Translations under genes and position numbers: made by a program
Notes under the pieces: model-generated
The model's database searches: none
What the model saw: the letters and a program-made list of their open reading frames with translations, nothing else
Told to the model about the DNA's origin: nothing
Shown: one piece after another, positions 24,247 through 33,590 of the stretch
Layout of the letters: every line of letters starts with the position of its first letter
How positions within the stretch are numbered: the stretch's first letter is position 1
NCBI GenBank assembly: GCA_020744425.1
Contig: JAGMUV010000004.1
Span: forward strand, 2,852,001-2,916,000
Length of the DNA: 64,000 bases
Source of the DNA: Dactylonectria macrodidyma
Lineage: Eukaryota > Ascomycota > Sordariomycetes > Hypocreales > Nectriaceae
Reading direction: 5' to 3'

Positions 24247-26421
24247 ATGTCGGCATTTGAGACATCGGCCCACGCTGCCTCTACGCTTGACAACTGGCGT
24301 CATCTCCGGGATCTCAAGACCGGAAAGAGCAAAATTGTCCTTGATGGCGACAGCCTTGATATTTCGTCCGTCATCGCCGTGGCCCGCTACGGCGTCAAGC
24401 CTGAGATTAGCAAAGACGAAGACCTCGCCCGCAGCATCGCCCTCAGTGTTGACGCTCTCAACAACTACCTTGCCAACAAGTATGTTGTATACGGGGTGAA
24501 CACTGGCTTTGGCGGTAGCGCCGACGTGCGCACCGACGACTGGATAGAGAACCAGATCGGGGTTCTGCAGCACACTCAGAGCGCCATCATCACCTACCTC
24601 GACAAGGCCCCGGCCAACAACTCGGAGCGCGAGCCCTCACACATCATGCCTCCACAGTGGGTGCGCGGTGCCATCGTTGCGCGTGCCAACCAGAACATGC
24701 GTGGCCAGAGCTCCGTTCGGCTTGAGGTGCTCGAGAGGCTCGTGAATCTCCTACACCACGACATCACGCCCTTGGTACCCCTCCGAGGCACAATTTCGGC
24801 GTCGGGCGACCTCATGCCCATGTCATACATTGCTGGCGCAGTGACTGGGAACCCAGACATCTTCGTCCAGGTTGGAAAAGGGCAGGCGGCCAAGGTTATG
24901 CCCTCGTCCGAGGCCCTTCAACAAAGCGGCCTGTCAGCTAGCGGTCTTGGTCCCAAGGAGGCACTTGGCCTCATCAACGGTACCGCGCCCTCTGTGTCCC
25001 TTGCCAGTCTAGTGCTCCACGACACGCAGCAGCTTGCCGTTCTGGCTCAGATGTTGACCGCGTTTGCATCCGAAAGCATGAGTGGCAATGTTGAGTGGGC
25101 AACCCCATTTATCCATGCTGTACGACCGCACCCTGGACAAATCGAAGCCGCAGCAAACATTCGTAGCTTCTTGCGCGGTTCTAGCTTTGTCGTAGGCCTT
25201 GAAAACAGAAAGAGAACAGGAGAAGGGCTCTGGCAGGATCGGTATTCTACTCGAACGAGTCCCCAGTGGATTGGCCCCTACCTTGAGGACCTCCTTCTTG
25301 CCCAGCGACAGATCTCCGTGGAGTTGAATTCCACTTCAGACAACCCCCTTGTGGATGCATTGGAAGAAGGTGGCAAGGCGACAGGAGAGGTTTATTCTGG
25401 AGGAAACTTCCAGGCTGTTGTCGTCACCTCGGCCATGGATAAGACGCGACTCGCCCTGCAAATGATTGGACGAATGCTCTTCTCTCAGGTCAGCGAGATG
25501 ATTAGCCCCTTCACCAACAACGGTCTCGAGGCGAACCTCAATGTCAGCGACAAGGAAAACTTTACCATGAAGGGTATTGATGTTAACATGGCAGCGTACA
25601 TGTCGGAGCTAGCAGCACTTGCACACCCGGTCTCGTCCCATGTCATGTCTGCTGAGATGCACAACCAGGGTATTAACTCCCTCGCTCTGGTCTCGGCCCG
25701 TCGGACTATGGAAGCCGTGGACCTGGTTGCTCATATGTGTGCCTGTCATATTTATGTATCATGCCAGGCTGTTGACCTTCGCGCGAGCCACCAACTTTTC
25801 CTTCAGACTCTGCAAGATAAAGTGCTGAGGGATACCACAGAAAATGGACCATTCCACGCGTTCAGGTTGGATGAGACGGAAGTTGGAAAACTGACAGAGC
25901 ATGTCTTCCCTGTCGTCGAATTGGCTTGGTACAATAACAACGCGAGCTCCTGGAAGAACCGTATCTTGCCAGCAGTGGACGCAGCGATGGCACCTGTGAC
26001 CCAGTTCCTAGCGACAGAGAACAAGGACTGCTCAATTTCCAGTCTCGCTGTTTTTAGAGCAGCTTTCCACAAAGCCGTCGTTGAAACCTCATCATCCATA
26101 TTCTACCCCAACGTGGCTATCCGCCCAGTTGATGTGGCCATGAGACTGGGTGACGGCTCGGCCCAACTGTATACCTGGGTGCGGGCAAAGCTGGGCGTGC
26201 CAACTCAGTGTGGTATTGATGATGACCCGCTTTACAATGCTCGGAAGGGACTCTCGACTGAGAACAAGAAGACTATTGGAAGCTGGGTCAGCATAGTGTT
26301 CGAGAGTTTGAAGGATAACTTGATGGACATGGTGATGGAGGGAATAGATATGTCGCGATCTGGGCCGCGGACGGCTGAAGAATACGAAGAGCTATGTAAC
26401 GTAATGAAAGACGGTTACTAG
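24247..26421 (+). CDS. Phenylalanine/tyrosine ammonia-lyase (PAL family)
   Basis: MIO-dependent enzyme that deaminates phenylalanine (and possibly tyrosine) to trans-cinnamate (coumarate) plus ammonia, opening phenylpropanoid or catabolic routes. One uninterrupted exon of 724 residues, a normal length for fungal PAL. Seen: catalytic Tyr loop YGVNTGFGGSAD (about 81-92); MIO triad Ala-Ser-Gly in LRGTISASGDLMPMSYIAG (about 185-200); substrate loop SLASLVLHD and GLINGTAPS; NSTSDNPL and the arginine helix QDRYSTR; and QAVVVTSAMDKTRLALQ. The position that sets ring specificity (Phe-Leu in plant PAL, His-Gln in yeast PAL) reads His-Thr here by my manual alignment (LQHTQSAI), so substrate preference is open. 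It could also be a TAL or bifunctional enzyme. The absence of introns in a 2.2 kb gene contrasts with most neighbours. Confidence 0.88.
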   Translation: MSAFETSAHAASTLDNWRHLRDLKTGKSKIVLDGDSLDISSVIAVARYGVKPEISKDEDLARSIALSVDALNNYLANKYVVYGVNTGFGGSADVRTDDWIENQIGVLQHTQSAIITYLDKAPANNSEREPSHIMPPQWVRGAIVARANQNMRGQSSVRLEVLERLVNLLHHDITPLVPLRGTISASGDLMPMSYIAGAVTGNPDIFVQVGKGQAAKVMPSSEALQQSGLSASGLGPKEALGLINGTAPSVSLASLVLHDTQQLAVLAQMLTAFASESMSGNVEWATPFIHAVRPHPGQIEAAANIRSFLRGSSFVVGLENRKRTGEGLWQDRYSTRTSPQWIGPYLEDLLLAQRQISVELNSTSDNPLVDALEEGGKATGEVYSGGNFQAVVVTSAMDKTRLALQMIGRMLFSQVSEMISPFTNNGLEANLNVSDKENFTMKGIDVNMAAYMSELAALAHPVSSHVMSAEMHNQGINSLALVSARRTMEAVDLVAHMCACHIYVSCQAVDLRASHQLFLQTLQDKVLRDTTENGPFHAFRLDETEVGKLTEHVFPVVELAWYNNNASSWKNRILPAVDAAMAPVTQFLATENKDCSISSLAVFRAAFHKAVVETSSSIFYPNVAIRPVDVAMRLGDGSAQLYTWVRAKLGVPTQCGIDDDPLYNARKGLSTENKKTIGSWVSIVFESLKDNLMDMVMEGIDMSRSGPRTAEEYEELCNVMKDGY

Positions 26422-26918
26422 ATAACAGCATAGACTACAAGCATTTGCTTGGTTGGGTTGGCATGAATAGACTATGGCAGACATCTCACCTCATGATAGA
26501 CAATTTGGCCGAAGAAAGAAAGGCCGATGTGTTTCGTGAAAAACAGTTTCAAGGCCTTTGATTTGGTTCATGGTTGGGCGAAGTATGATGATCTTGGATG
26601 AAGTAGATGAGAAAGACAGGTAGAGTTTCGATTTCGACAGTGGGTGGATCGATGTATGGCCGATGCACGGTGCGGATGATTCCCCGCACTGTTGTCCCAC
26701 TTCAACCATGCTGCTGTGTCGTTAAGCCCCAGGCCTATGAGGACGTGATCAGGCTGCCTGATTACTTGCATCAGCGCCTCTCTTACATTTTTGAATCCAA
26801 ATTTCGCAAGCTTCACGCCGACATACTCACGATAGCTCGGGTCTCATATTCAGACTCTGTCCCTCTTGTCAGGTTTCTTGAAATTCTCATATCGAACCAT
26901 CATCCACCCCGTGAGACC
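26422..26918. other. PAL 3' region and atg12 promoter
   Basis: Tandemly arranged genes are separated by about 500 nt. A frame open from 26607 runs into atg12 but shows no homology before the ATG at 26919. Confidence 0.5.
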
Positions 26919-27415
26919 ATGCCTTCGTCTCCATCCCCACCAGCCGTCGACGTCGACGCTGAGACTGACACGCCTGACCGCACGGCATCTCCCGACCTCC
27001 CGCTCACCATGTCCGCCTCAATAGTCCTGGGAGACTTGCCGCGGGACGCGAGCGCGGCACTTGCAAGCGCAGGCGGCTTCCCCGTCGACAAGGTGGTGAT
27101 CCGCTTCAAGCCCGTGGGATCGGCGCCGGCGCTCACGCAGGACGTGTGCAAGATCAGCGCAGAACGCAAGTTCGAGGAGGTGGTGCGTTACCTAAGACGG
27201 AAACTGCGATGTCAGAATACGGACAGCGTCTTCTTGTATGTCAACAGTGCGTTTGCGCCATCTTTGGACGAGGTCATCGGAAACTTGCACCAGGTATGAT
27301 ATTCTAACAGGCCTCATCACTGTCCATGTGGCTTACTAATGGGTTATCGTAGTGCTTCAAGAACTCAAGCAATCAACTGATTGTTGTATACTCGCTGACT
27401 CCTGCATTCGGATGA
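26919..27415 (+). CDS. atg12: Autophagy ubiquitin-like protein Atg12
   Basis: Ubiquitin-like modifier covalently attached to Atg5; the conjugate acts as E3 for lipidation of Atg8 on the growing autophagosome. Exons 26919-27293 and 27353-27415; intron 59 nt with CTAAT-like branch; 145 residues. Seen: a variable Pro/Asp-rich N-terminus, then the ubiquitin fold starting at about residue 57 ([53 protein letters not shown]), and a second exon giving [20 protein letters not shown]. The protein ends in the exposed C-terminal glycine required for activation by Atg7, with no processing tail, as expected for Atg12. Convergent with panB, 216 nt away. Confidence 0.93.
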
Positions 27416-27631
27416 ATGATGAAAATGCCTATACGGGTTGGGATGCTTCTATATGTGCTGAAGATACAAGAACAAACAAGGGTCTTTTTCAGGACCCGAA
27501 ACTCCACCAAATGCTAACTCTAACGCTTTGCAATGCCACGCATTTGCTTGCAAAAATGATGAACTTCTATCGCCAAACGCTATCAACTACAAAGTTGGGA
27601 CTTAGCTGCCGACTCGTCATTTCCCAACACA

Positions 27632-28712
27632 TCAAGAGTCCTTGATCGCCTTGGTAAAATCCTCGAGTTCGTTGGAAGAAATTGGGTAGGTGTGCTCTGG
27701 CGCGGGATACTCTCGGGTCTTGACCTCATCTCGGAACGCCTCGATGGCTCTTAAGGTCTCGCCCCACACATCGCCGTACTTCTTGACGAACTTGGGGAGG
27801 AACCGACCTGGAGGGAAGTTGCCAGCCATGTCGATTTGCACGAGGACTTGGCCAGAGCAACCGTTACCAGCACCAATACCAATGGTGGGGATGGACAGTT
27901 TCTCGGTGATGAGGGCGGCAACTTCAGCAGGGACAGCCTCGATGACCATGGCATAGCAGCCCGCTTCCTGAATAGCCAGAGCGTCCTCGAGGATGCTCAG
28001 GGCACCGTTGCTTGTCTTGCCTTGGACACGAAAGCCGCCAAGAGCATTTTGGCGCTGGGGGGTCAAGCCGATGTGACCGAGGACGGGAATACCAGCGGTG
28101 GTGATCTTGCGGATTGTCTCGGCCATTTCCTTACCACCTTCGAGTTTGACACTCTGAACACGGCCCTCTTTGACGACACGGATGGCCGAAGCAAGGGCTT
28201 GCTCAGGAGAAATCTCATAACTGCCCATAGGCAAATCACCAACCTGTTATTTTATCAGCGCATGACTCTTCAATGATGCAGCAAGGAGATGTCCTTACGG
28301 TGAAAGCCGATTTCGTGGCCCTTGCGACTGATCGACAATGCAAGAGCATTTCGTCTAACAAGATTTCACTGGTGTCCTCCATACCGAGAGCGACCATGGC
28401 TAAGCTATCACCGACGAGGATGATATCCATTCCAGCATGATCGGCAACGTGTGCACTGGGGAAGTCATGAGCAGTCATAACAGTGATGGGCTCACGCTTG
28501 CGATGCAGCGACCGCAGTGTGCCCAGCGTAACCTTCTTTCGTTGGTTGGCTGACTGCGAACCCATGGGAGAATGCGAGCTGTACCGGGCTTGCGCGACAG
28601 AGAGAGGCCGGGTTGCGCCGAGGACCCATGATGCCGGTTGGAGGGGTCGCGTGCTCCGAGACAGGAGGGACGAGGCACACGACCTCACAAAGGGTACAGC
28701 GATCGAAGACAT
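27632..28712 (-). CDS. panB: 3-methyl-2-oxobutanoate hydroxymethyltransferase (PanB)
   Basis: First committed step of pantothenate (vitamin B5) synthesis: methylene-THF plus 2-ketoisovalerate gives ketopantoate. Exons 28712-28299 and 28243-27632; intron 55 nt; 341 residues. Seen: a mitochondrial-type N-terminus (Arg/Ser-rich, no acidic residue in the first 45 positions), KKVTLGTLRSLHRKREPITV, the metal/substrate site VMTAHDFPSAHVADHAGMD with ILVGDSLAMVALGM, GDLPMGSYE, VKLEGG, GIPVLGHIGLTPQ, catalytic-region VIEAVPAEVA, IGIGAGNGCSGQVLV and FVKKYG. The start is taken at 28712; an extended frame upstream lacks ATG. Confidence 0.93.
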
Positions 28713-30293
28713 GAGTGCCAATGGAAAGCTGGTATATGGGTGGGACTGGAGAACCGGGTTGGTTGTGTTGTGTTTTGATAACTTGACTTGTGATACTTGA
28801 GTGTACCTCTATCTCAAAGTCTTGTATGGACACCAAATGACTGAGAAAAAAAAGAGCAGGTAAAAATAACCAAAAAATTGCACAGTAAAAATGCCAGGCG
28901 GGGTTTCTTAGATGCGCGATGTGAAAGAACTGAGTAAGTCGTGAGTCGTGAAAAAGGGGCGGTCGGCTCTATTAATGTACCTGGCCATGATAGATTTTAC
29001 ATCGTAATCCTGAGACTATGGTGTTTTTTCCTCATGCGCCCCACGGCTACGGTTAGCACCTTCGGTCGGCGCTCGGGCGGGGCACCGCGGGGCTCAATTT
29101 GGCCTTGGTTGAGGAGGTACGTACCTGCTGAGGAGACGCACAGGCCCGGAGCGCCGATGAAGCGTGCCGAGGCAGTTCGGCCGTAGGGCGGAGATTGGGA
29201 CGGCTCCTAGGTTTGTCCATGAGACGAATTGTGAGAGCAGCTTTGAGGCGTGCAGACGAGCTGCAGTGTCTATCATGACAATAAATGATATGGAAGAAGT
29301 TATGTTTCAAGATTTGAAACAGGATTTACACACAACGCAGAGACAACTGCACCCGCTTTGAGATAACTGGATCCATGTGGGCCGGGTTGACATCCCAACA
29401 GCTGGTGCCTCTCAAGTCCCAACGGTACATGCAGATGTCTCATGGTATGACAAGGGTTATGTGTTTGGAGACTTTTGTTTACTATATGAATAAGGCAAAA
29501 TGGTCACGCCGGTGCTATGTCTCTGTGCTACTGAGTGGCGATGAAGTGGCCAAGGTTGGATCCTCATAAGTCGACGGGGACAATAGTCCCCCTAGTACTC
29601 CCGTTCCTTGTCACTGCGAAGCCGGCTTCGCAGACTCCAAGTCCAACCAATTGGCCCAATCTTAACACCAAGACCAACAAGGCCCGCATGCAGTGTTGGT
29701 TGCTCTGAAAACTGGATACGAGACAAACAAAGACCTGACCTCACCGTGGTTGCAGACTAAGGCATGCTATACCTACTCCAACAAGCTCTAAGTGACAGCC
29801 CAGACTGAGCCACGGCAATGGGTTGGTCTGACATGGTGGCTTGGCTAAAAGAGAGTTCGTTTGGAGGTTATGGAAGACTTGAAGGATCAGGTGCCTGTCA
29901 AATATCAAAGCTTAACTGTTGTGTCCTTTTTTACGCAGCCATTGGTTGATTTTAGCGGTCCTCATTCTCCGAACCCCCCCGCAACAGGCTCACCGTTTGT
30001 TCAACGTGCCTGTTTATGATGACTACCACCAGCGGATCGGCAGTGCTAGCGCACGTCTTCTCATGATGATGGCCGCCGCCTGCATATGCTGGGCGAACGG
30101 CCCTCTCAGGTCGCATCTCAATCCATCATCGTGGCCCTTGACCCATGCTGGTGTTGCTTCGCTTCATTCGATGCTTAGCGTGAGACAAAACCTGCCATAC
30201 TGCGCACGGGGGGCCGATCACCATTTTATCCAAGGCGGCGTGCTGCTGTCTTGCAAGGTTTCGGCGTGACTCTGCCGTTCAATTGGTACGGCG
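28713..30293. other. Divergent intergenic region between panB and the sirtuin
   Basis: About 1.6 kb with no recognisable gene; short ORFs on both strands lack domains. Contains an A-rich stretch near 28845-28890. Confidence 0.5.
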
Positions 30294-31551
30294 ATGGCTT
30301 CTGCATTGCGTCGAAAACCTTACGTATCTCGTCTCCCCCTTTCATATAAGTGTTTACTGCCACCGTCTCGAGTATCTTCGTCGCCGCGACCACTTGTCCT
30401 GTTGGATCCCGTGAGACCCTGTTCGCTCGCCGTCTTCCCCTCACCGACGTCATCGCGACGCTTCAGTAGCACCATGGCTCCTCACAACGACGTCGAAGCC
30501 TTTCACGAGGTCCTCCGCTCCAGCAAGCGCATGGTGGCTCTCTGCGGCGCAGGACTCTCTGCTTCGTCCGGCCTGCCCACCTTTCGCGGCGCAGGCGGTC
30601 TCTGGCGCAATTACGATGCTACGCAACTGGCGACTATGAGCGCCTTTCGCACCGACCCGGGTCTAGTCTGGCTGTTCTATGGTTACCGCCGCCACATGTC
30701 TCTTCGCGCGGAGCCCAATCCTGCCCATCATGCGCTCGCTGCTTTGGCCCGTGAGAATAAGGAGTTTTTGTGCATGACGCAGAATGTCGATAGTAAGGAA
30801 TTTCCGGCTGGGTCAAGTACATGGCGCGTATATAGAGGGAGATGCTGACAATACTTCAAGACCTTTCGCAACGCGCGAATCACCCACCGGAGCAACTACG
30901 CACCCTCCATGGCTCTCTCTTTGACATCAAGTGCTCCAACAATGCATGCGGCTGGATCCAGCACGGCAATTATGACGACCCCTTTTTCCCAGCGCTCGCG
31001 CCAGCCTCAGTGGACATGCCTCCTGGGGAGAAGCTCCCATTGCTAGATCCCTACCACCGTATTAAGCATATCAACGAGGATGAAATTCCAAAATGCCCTT
31101 CATGCAACAAGGGGCTACAGCGACCTGGTGTGGTCTGGTTTGGCGAAAGCTTGGATGAGGATATGATGATTGGTGTGGATGTGTTCATGAAGGCAGGAAA
31201 GCTGGTCTGTACTCTTTTATCCGAACCCTCGCAACTCGCGTGACAAGAGAGGGTCTATTAAGGCAATTCCACCAAGCAGCTGACTATTTCTAGGATTTGA
31301 TGTTTGTCATTGGCACATCGGCGCAGGTCTGGCCAGCCGCTGGGTACATCTCACGCGCCAAGGCGCTGGGAGCCCGCATCGTCACCATCAACCCCGAGGC
31401 GGAGAACGAGGAGGAAATGTTCAAGGTGAAGCCGGGCGACTTTGCCTTTGGTAAAGACGCGGCCGAATATCTGCCGCTGCTCCTGGAACCTGTAATTGGA
31501 AAGTTGCGGGCGGACGGGACGAGGCAAGGAAGTGACCGGCATCATCAATGA
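30294..31551 (+). CDS. SIRT5-like class III sirtuin (NAD-dependent deacylase)
   Basis: NAD-dependent lysine deacylase. Exons 30294-30792, 30861-31204 and 31294-31551; introns 68 and 89 nt; 366 residues. Seen: an Arg/Ser-rich N-terminal extension of about 60 residues that looks like a mitochondrial presequence (a second ATG at 30474 would give a cytosolic form); the NAD-binding GAGLSASSGLPTFRGAGG; YRRHMSLRAEPNPAHHALA; TQNVDNL; catalytic His in LRTLHGSLFDIKC; zinc Cys in CSNNAC and CPSC; RPGVVWFGE; VIGTSAQVWPAAGY and INPEAE. The Tyr and Arg in FYGYRR match the SIRT5 Tyr/Arg pair that binds acyl carboxylates, so desuccinylase/demalonylase activity is likely by family knowledge. Confidence 0.9.
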
Positions 31552-32089
31552 GGAGCCACAAATCGTGGTATTATAGGCATCACCAACGGAAGATTTCCCG
31601 TTTTCGAAATTGTACTTTGTAGCAATCTTGAGGGTTTGACTCGTGTATTGGACAATACTCTATTGTTTGTCGGCTTATTTTACTCAAATAGCTAGCAATT
31701 TTGGGCAGAGAGTGTGAGGAAGGGGGTTGAGACTGAGTGTAGCCAGACACCAGGAACTTCACAACGAAGGAGGATTTCGGCAAACACTGCCGAACAAGGC
31801 AGGAGGGGCAAGAATTCCGAGATTGGACCGATTTTGAGAAGTGACGTCGCGACGGGACATTTCATTCCTGCATTTACATGTCAGACCCGGTATCACCGCG
31901 ATACAATTGCATTTCCACCATCATGCCCCAGGTGGTTTACGCTCCGCAACCCTGAGGACTGAGGCCACCAACCCGTTCGTGAACCCGCCCGAATTAATCT
32001 TCGGGCCACCACCTCCACTCCCGCGAAAACTTGTTCTCTCTTCCAACTTCTTCCTCGTCAACAACCTCGTCCGCTTCCCAACCGCCACG
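31552..32089. other. Intergenic region and saf4 leader
   Basis: Open frame continues upstream of the saf4 start, to 31841, without homology; taken as leader. No other feature seen. Confidence 0.5.
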
Positions 32090-33139
32090 ATGCAGGGCTT
32101 CAACATGGGACGCTACGTCCCGCCCGACGTCGAGGGCACAACGTCGGGCAACCGCCTCCACGGCAAGCACGCGCTCGGTGCGCGCGCCTCCAAGCTCGCG
32201 TCACACGGTGCCCTCACGGTGCGCTTCGAGATGCCCTTCCCCATCTGGTGCTCGTCGTGCCCGAAGCCCACCGTCATCGGCCAGGGCGTCCGCTTCAACG
32301 CCCAGAAGCGCCGCGTCGGCAACTATCACTCGACCCCCATCTGGGCCTTCCGCTTCCGCCACCCCGCCTGCAGCGGCGACATCGAAATCCGCACCGACCC
32401 CAAGAATACGGCCTACGTGGTTGTCGAGGGCGCCACCAAGCGCGACACGGGCGACGACCGCGTGCACGAAGGCGATAGCGTCATCCTGACCGACCAGGAG
32501 CGCGAAGCCTTGCGCAAGAATGCCTTTGCAAGCTTGGAGAAGACCATCGCCGACCGCGAGCAGCTAAAGCGAGCCACGGAGCGCATCGAGGACTTGGCCG
32601 AGGCGTCGGACCGCCACTGGGACGACCCGTATACACAGAACCAGAAGCTGCGCAAGGCATTTCGCGTAGGAAGGAAGAGCCGTGAGAGTGCTGCCGCGGC
32701 AACGGAACATCTCAAAGACCGCATGAGCCTAGGCATCGACTTGGTCCCAGCGACCGAAGAAGATGCCCGCCACGCCGCTCTGATCGACTTCGGCTCCGCA
32801 GATGACGATGCCGCGCAGGACCGAGCACTCTCCAAGCCTTTATTCGGGCTTAGTAGCTCCACCAAAAAGCCCCAGGCTTCATCCAAAGGCAGTATGCTCA
32901 AATCCGAGAAGGAGGCGTCGCGGAGAAAGGAGTCGCTGGTGTCTGAACTCATTGGCAACACCCGGGCTGCCCAAGATCCCTTTCTACAAAATACTCGAGC
33001 TGGAGAAGCTAAAGCGCCGGCAAGGTTGCCAGGAGTGAAGCGGAAACGCGTGACGCAGGAAGATGCAGCTCCGCCCCAAAAGGCGCTCGCGCTGGAAGCG
33101 AGTGTCTCAAATGGACTGGTAAATTATGACTCTGATTGA
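32090..33139 (+). CDS. saf4: Saf4/CCDC130 (Yju2/Cwc16-family) splicing factor
   Basis: Nuclear, spliceosome-associated protein of the Cwc16 family. Single exon, 349 residues. The start is at MQGFNMGRYVPPD, the invariant family N-terminus. Seen: FEMPFPIWCSSC, VRFNAQKRRVGNYHSTPIWA, then FRFRHPACSGDIEIRTDPKN, forming the zinc-binding core. The second half-site here offers His and Cys (RHPAC) rather than the Cys pair of Yju2. A charged coiled-coil region follows, with LEKTIADREQLKRATERIED and DPYTQNQKLRKAFRVGRK, then a basic C-terminus with a nuclear-localisation-like GVKRKRV and an acidic end. Convergent with ubc8, itself an extreme splicing substrate in this window. Confidence 0.9.
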   Translation: MQGFNMGRYVPPDVEGTTSGNRLHGKHALGARASKLASHGALTVRFEMPFPIWCSSCPKPTVIGQGVRFNAQKRRVGNYHSTPIWAFRFRHPACSGDIEIRTDPKNTAYVVVEGATKRDTGDDRVHEGDSVILTDQEREALRKNAFASLEKTIADREQLKRATERIEDLAEASDRHWDDPYTQNQKLRKAFRVGRKSRESAAAATEHLKDRMSLGIDLVPATEEDARHAALIDFGSADDDAAQDRALSKPLFGLSSSTKKPQASSKGSMLKSEKEASRRKESLVSELIGNTRAAQDPFLQNTRAGEAKAPARLPGVKRKRVTQEDAAPPQKALALEASVSNGLVNYDSD

Positions 33140-33412
33140 TAAACCATGAAAATTGTATATGGCGTTGATGAAGAACGGTATGAAACAACATGCATTTATA
33201 TAGTTTAAGATACCCTGGGACATATGGCGCAACCCTATTGAAATTCAAATACTCAGTCGTTCTGTCTGCAACATCCTCGAGCAATGCAAGCAAGGCCAAC
33301 ATTGAGTTGATCCAAAGCTCCCTTGCCGATTCTGACTGCCAAGCCCCAGGCCCCAAGCCCTGAAAGTCCGTCCCGATGTTGCCCATTAAGGTGCTAAAAG
33401 CGAAGTGATCAA

Positions 33413-33430
33413 TACCTACCTACCTACCTA
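33413..33430. repeat. TACC tandem repeat
   Basis: Four TACC units plus TA, between two convergent genes. Similar TAGGTAGG/CCTACCTA runs occur near 50521 and 61160-61260. Confidence 0.8.
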
Positions 33431-33590
33431 ATTCCAGGAAATCAAATTCGATCCAACCTAGTCAGGGATGGATAGATCCCATTTAGTGGTTGCAACTCCG
33501 TCCAATGTTGATACCTTGCCGTGCCTTGTCCCATTACGCCGTGTGAGAAACAAAACCTCCGTCGAGGTAATACGGTGCCAATGGAGCGCA

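Noticed and set aside
26607..26918. N-terminal extension of Atg12 from an upstream in-frame ATG
   Set aside because: The extension has no resemblance to Atg12, and the ATG at 26919 gives a usual-sized protein.
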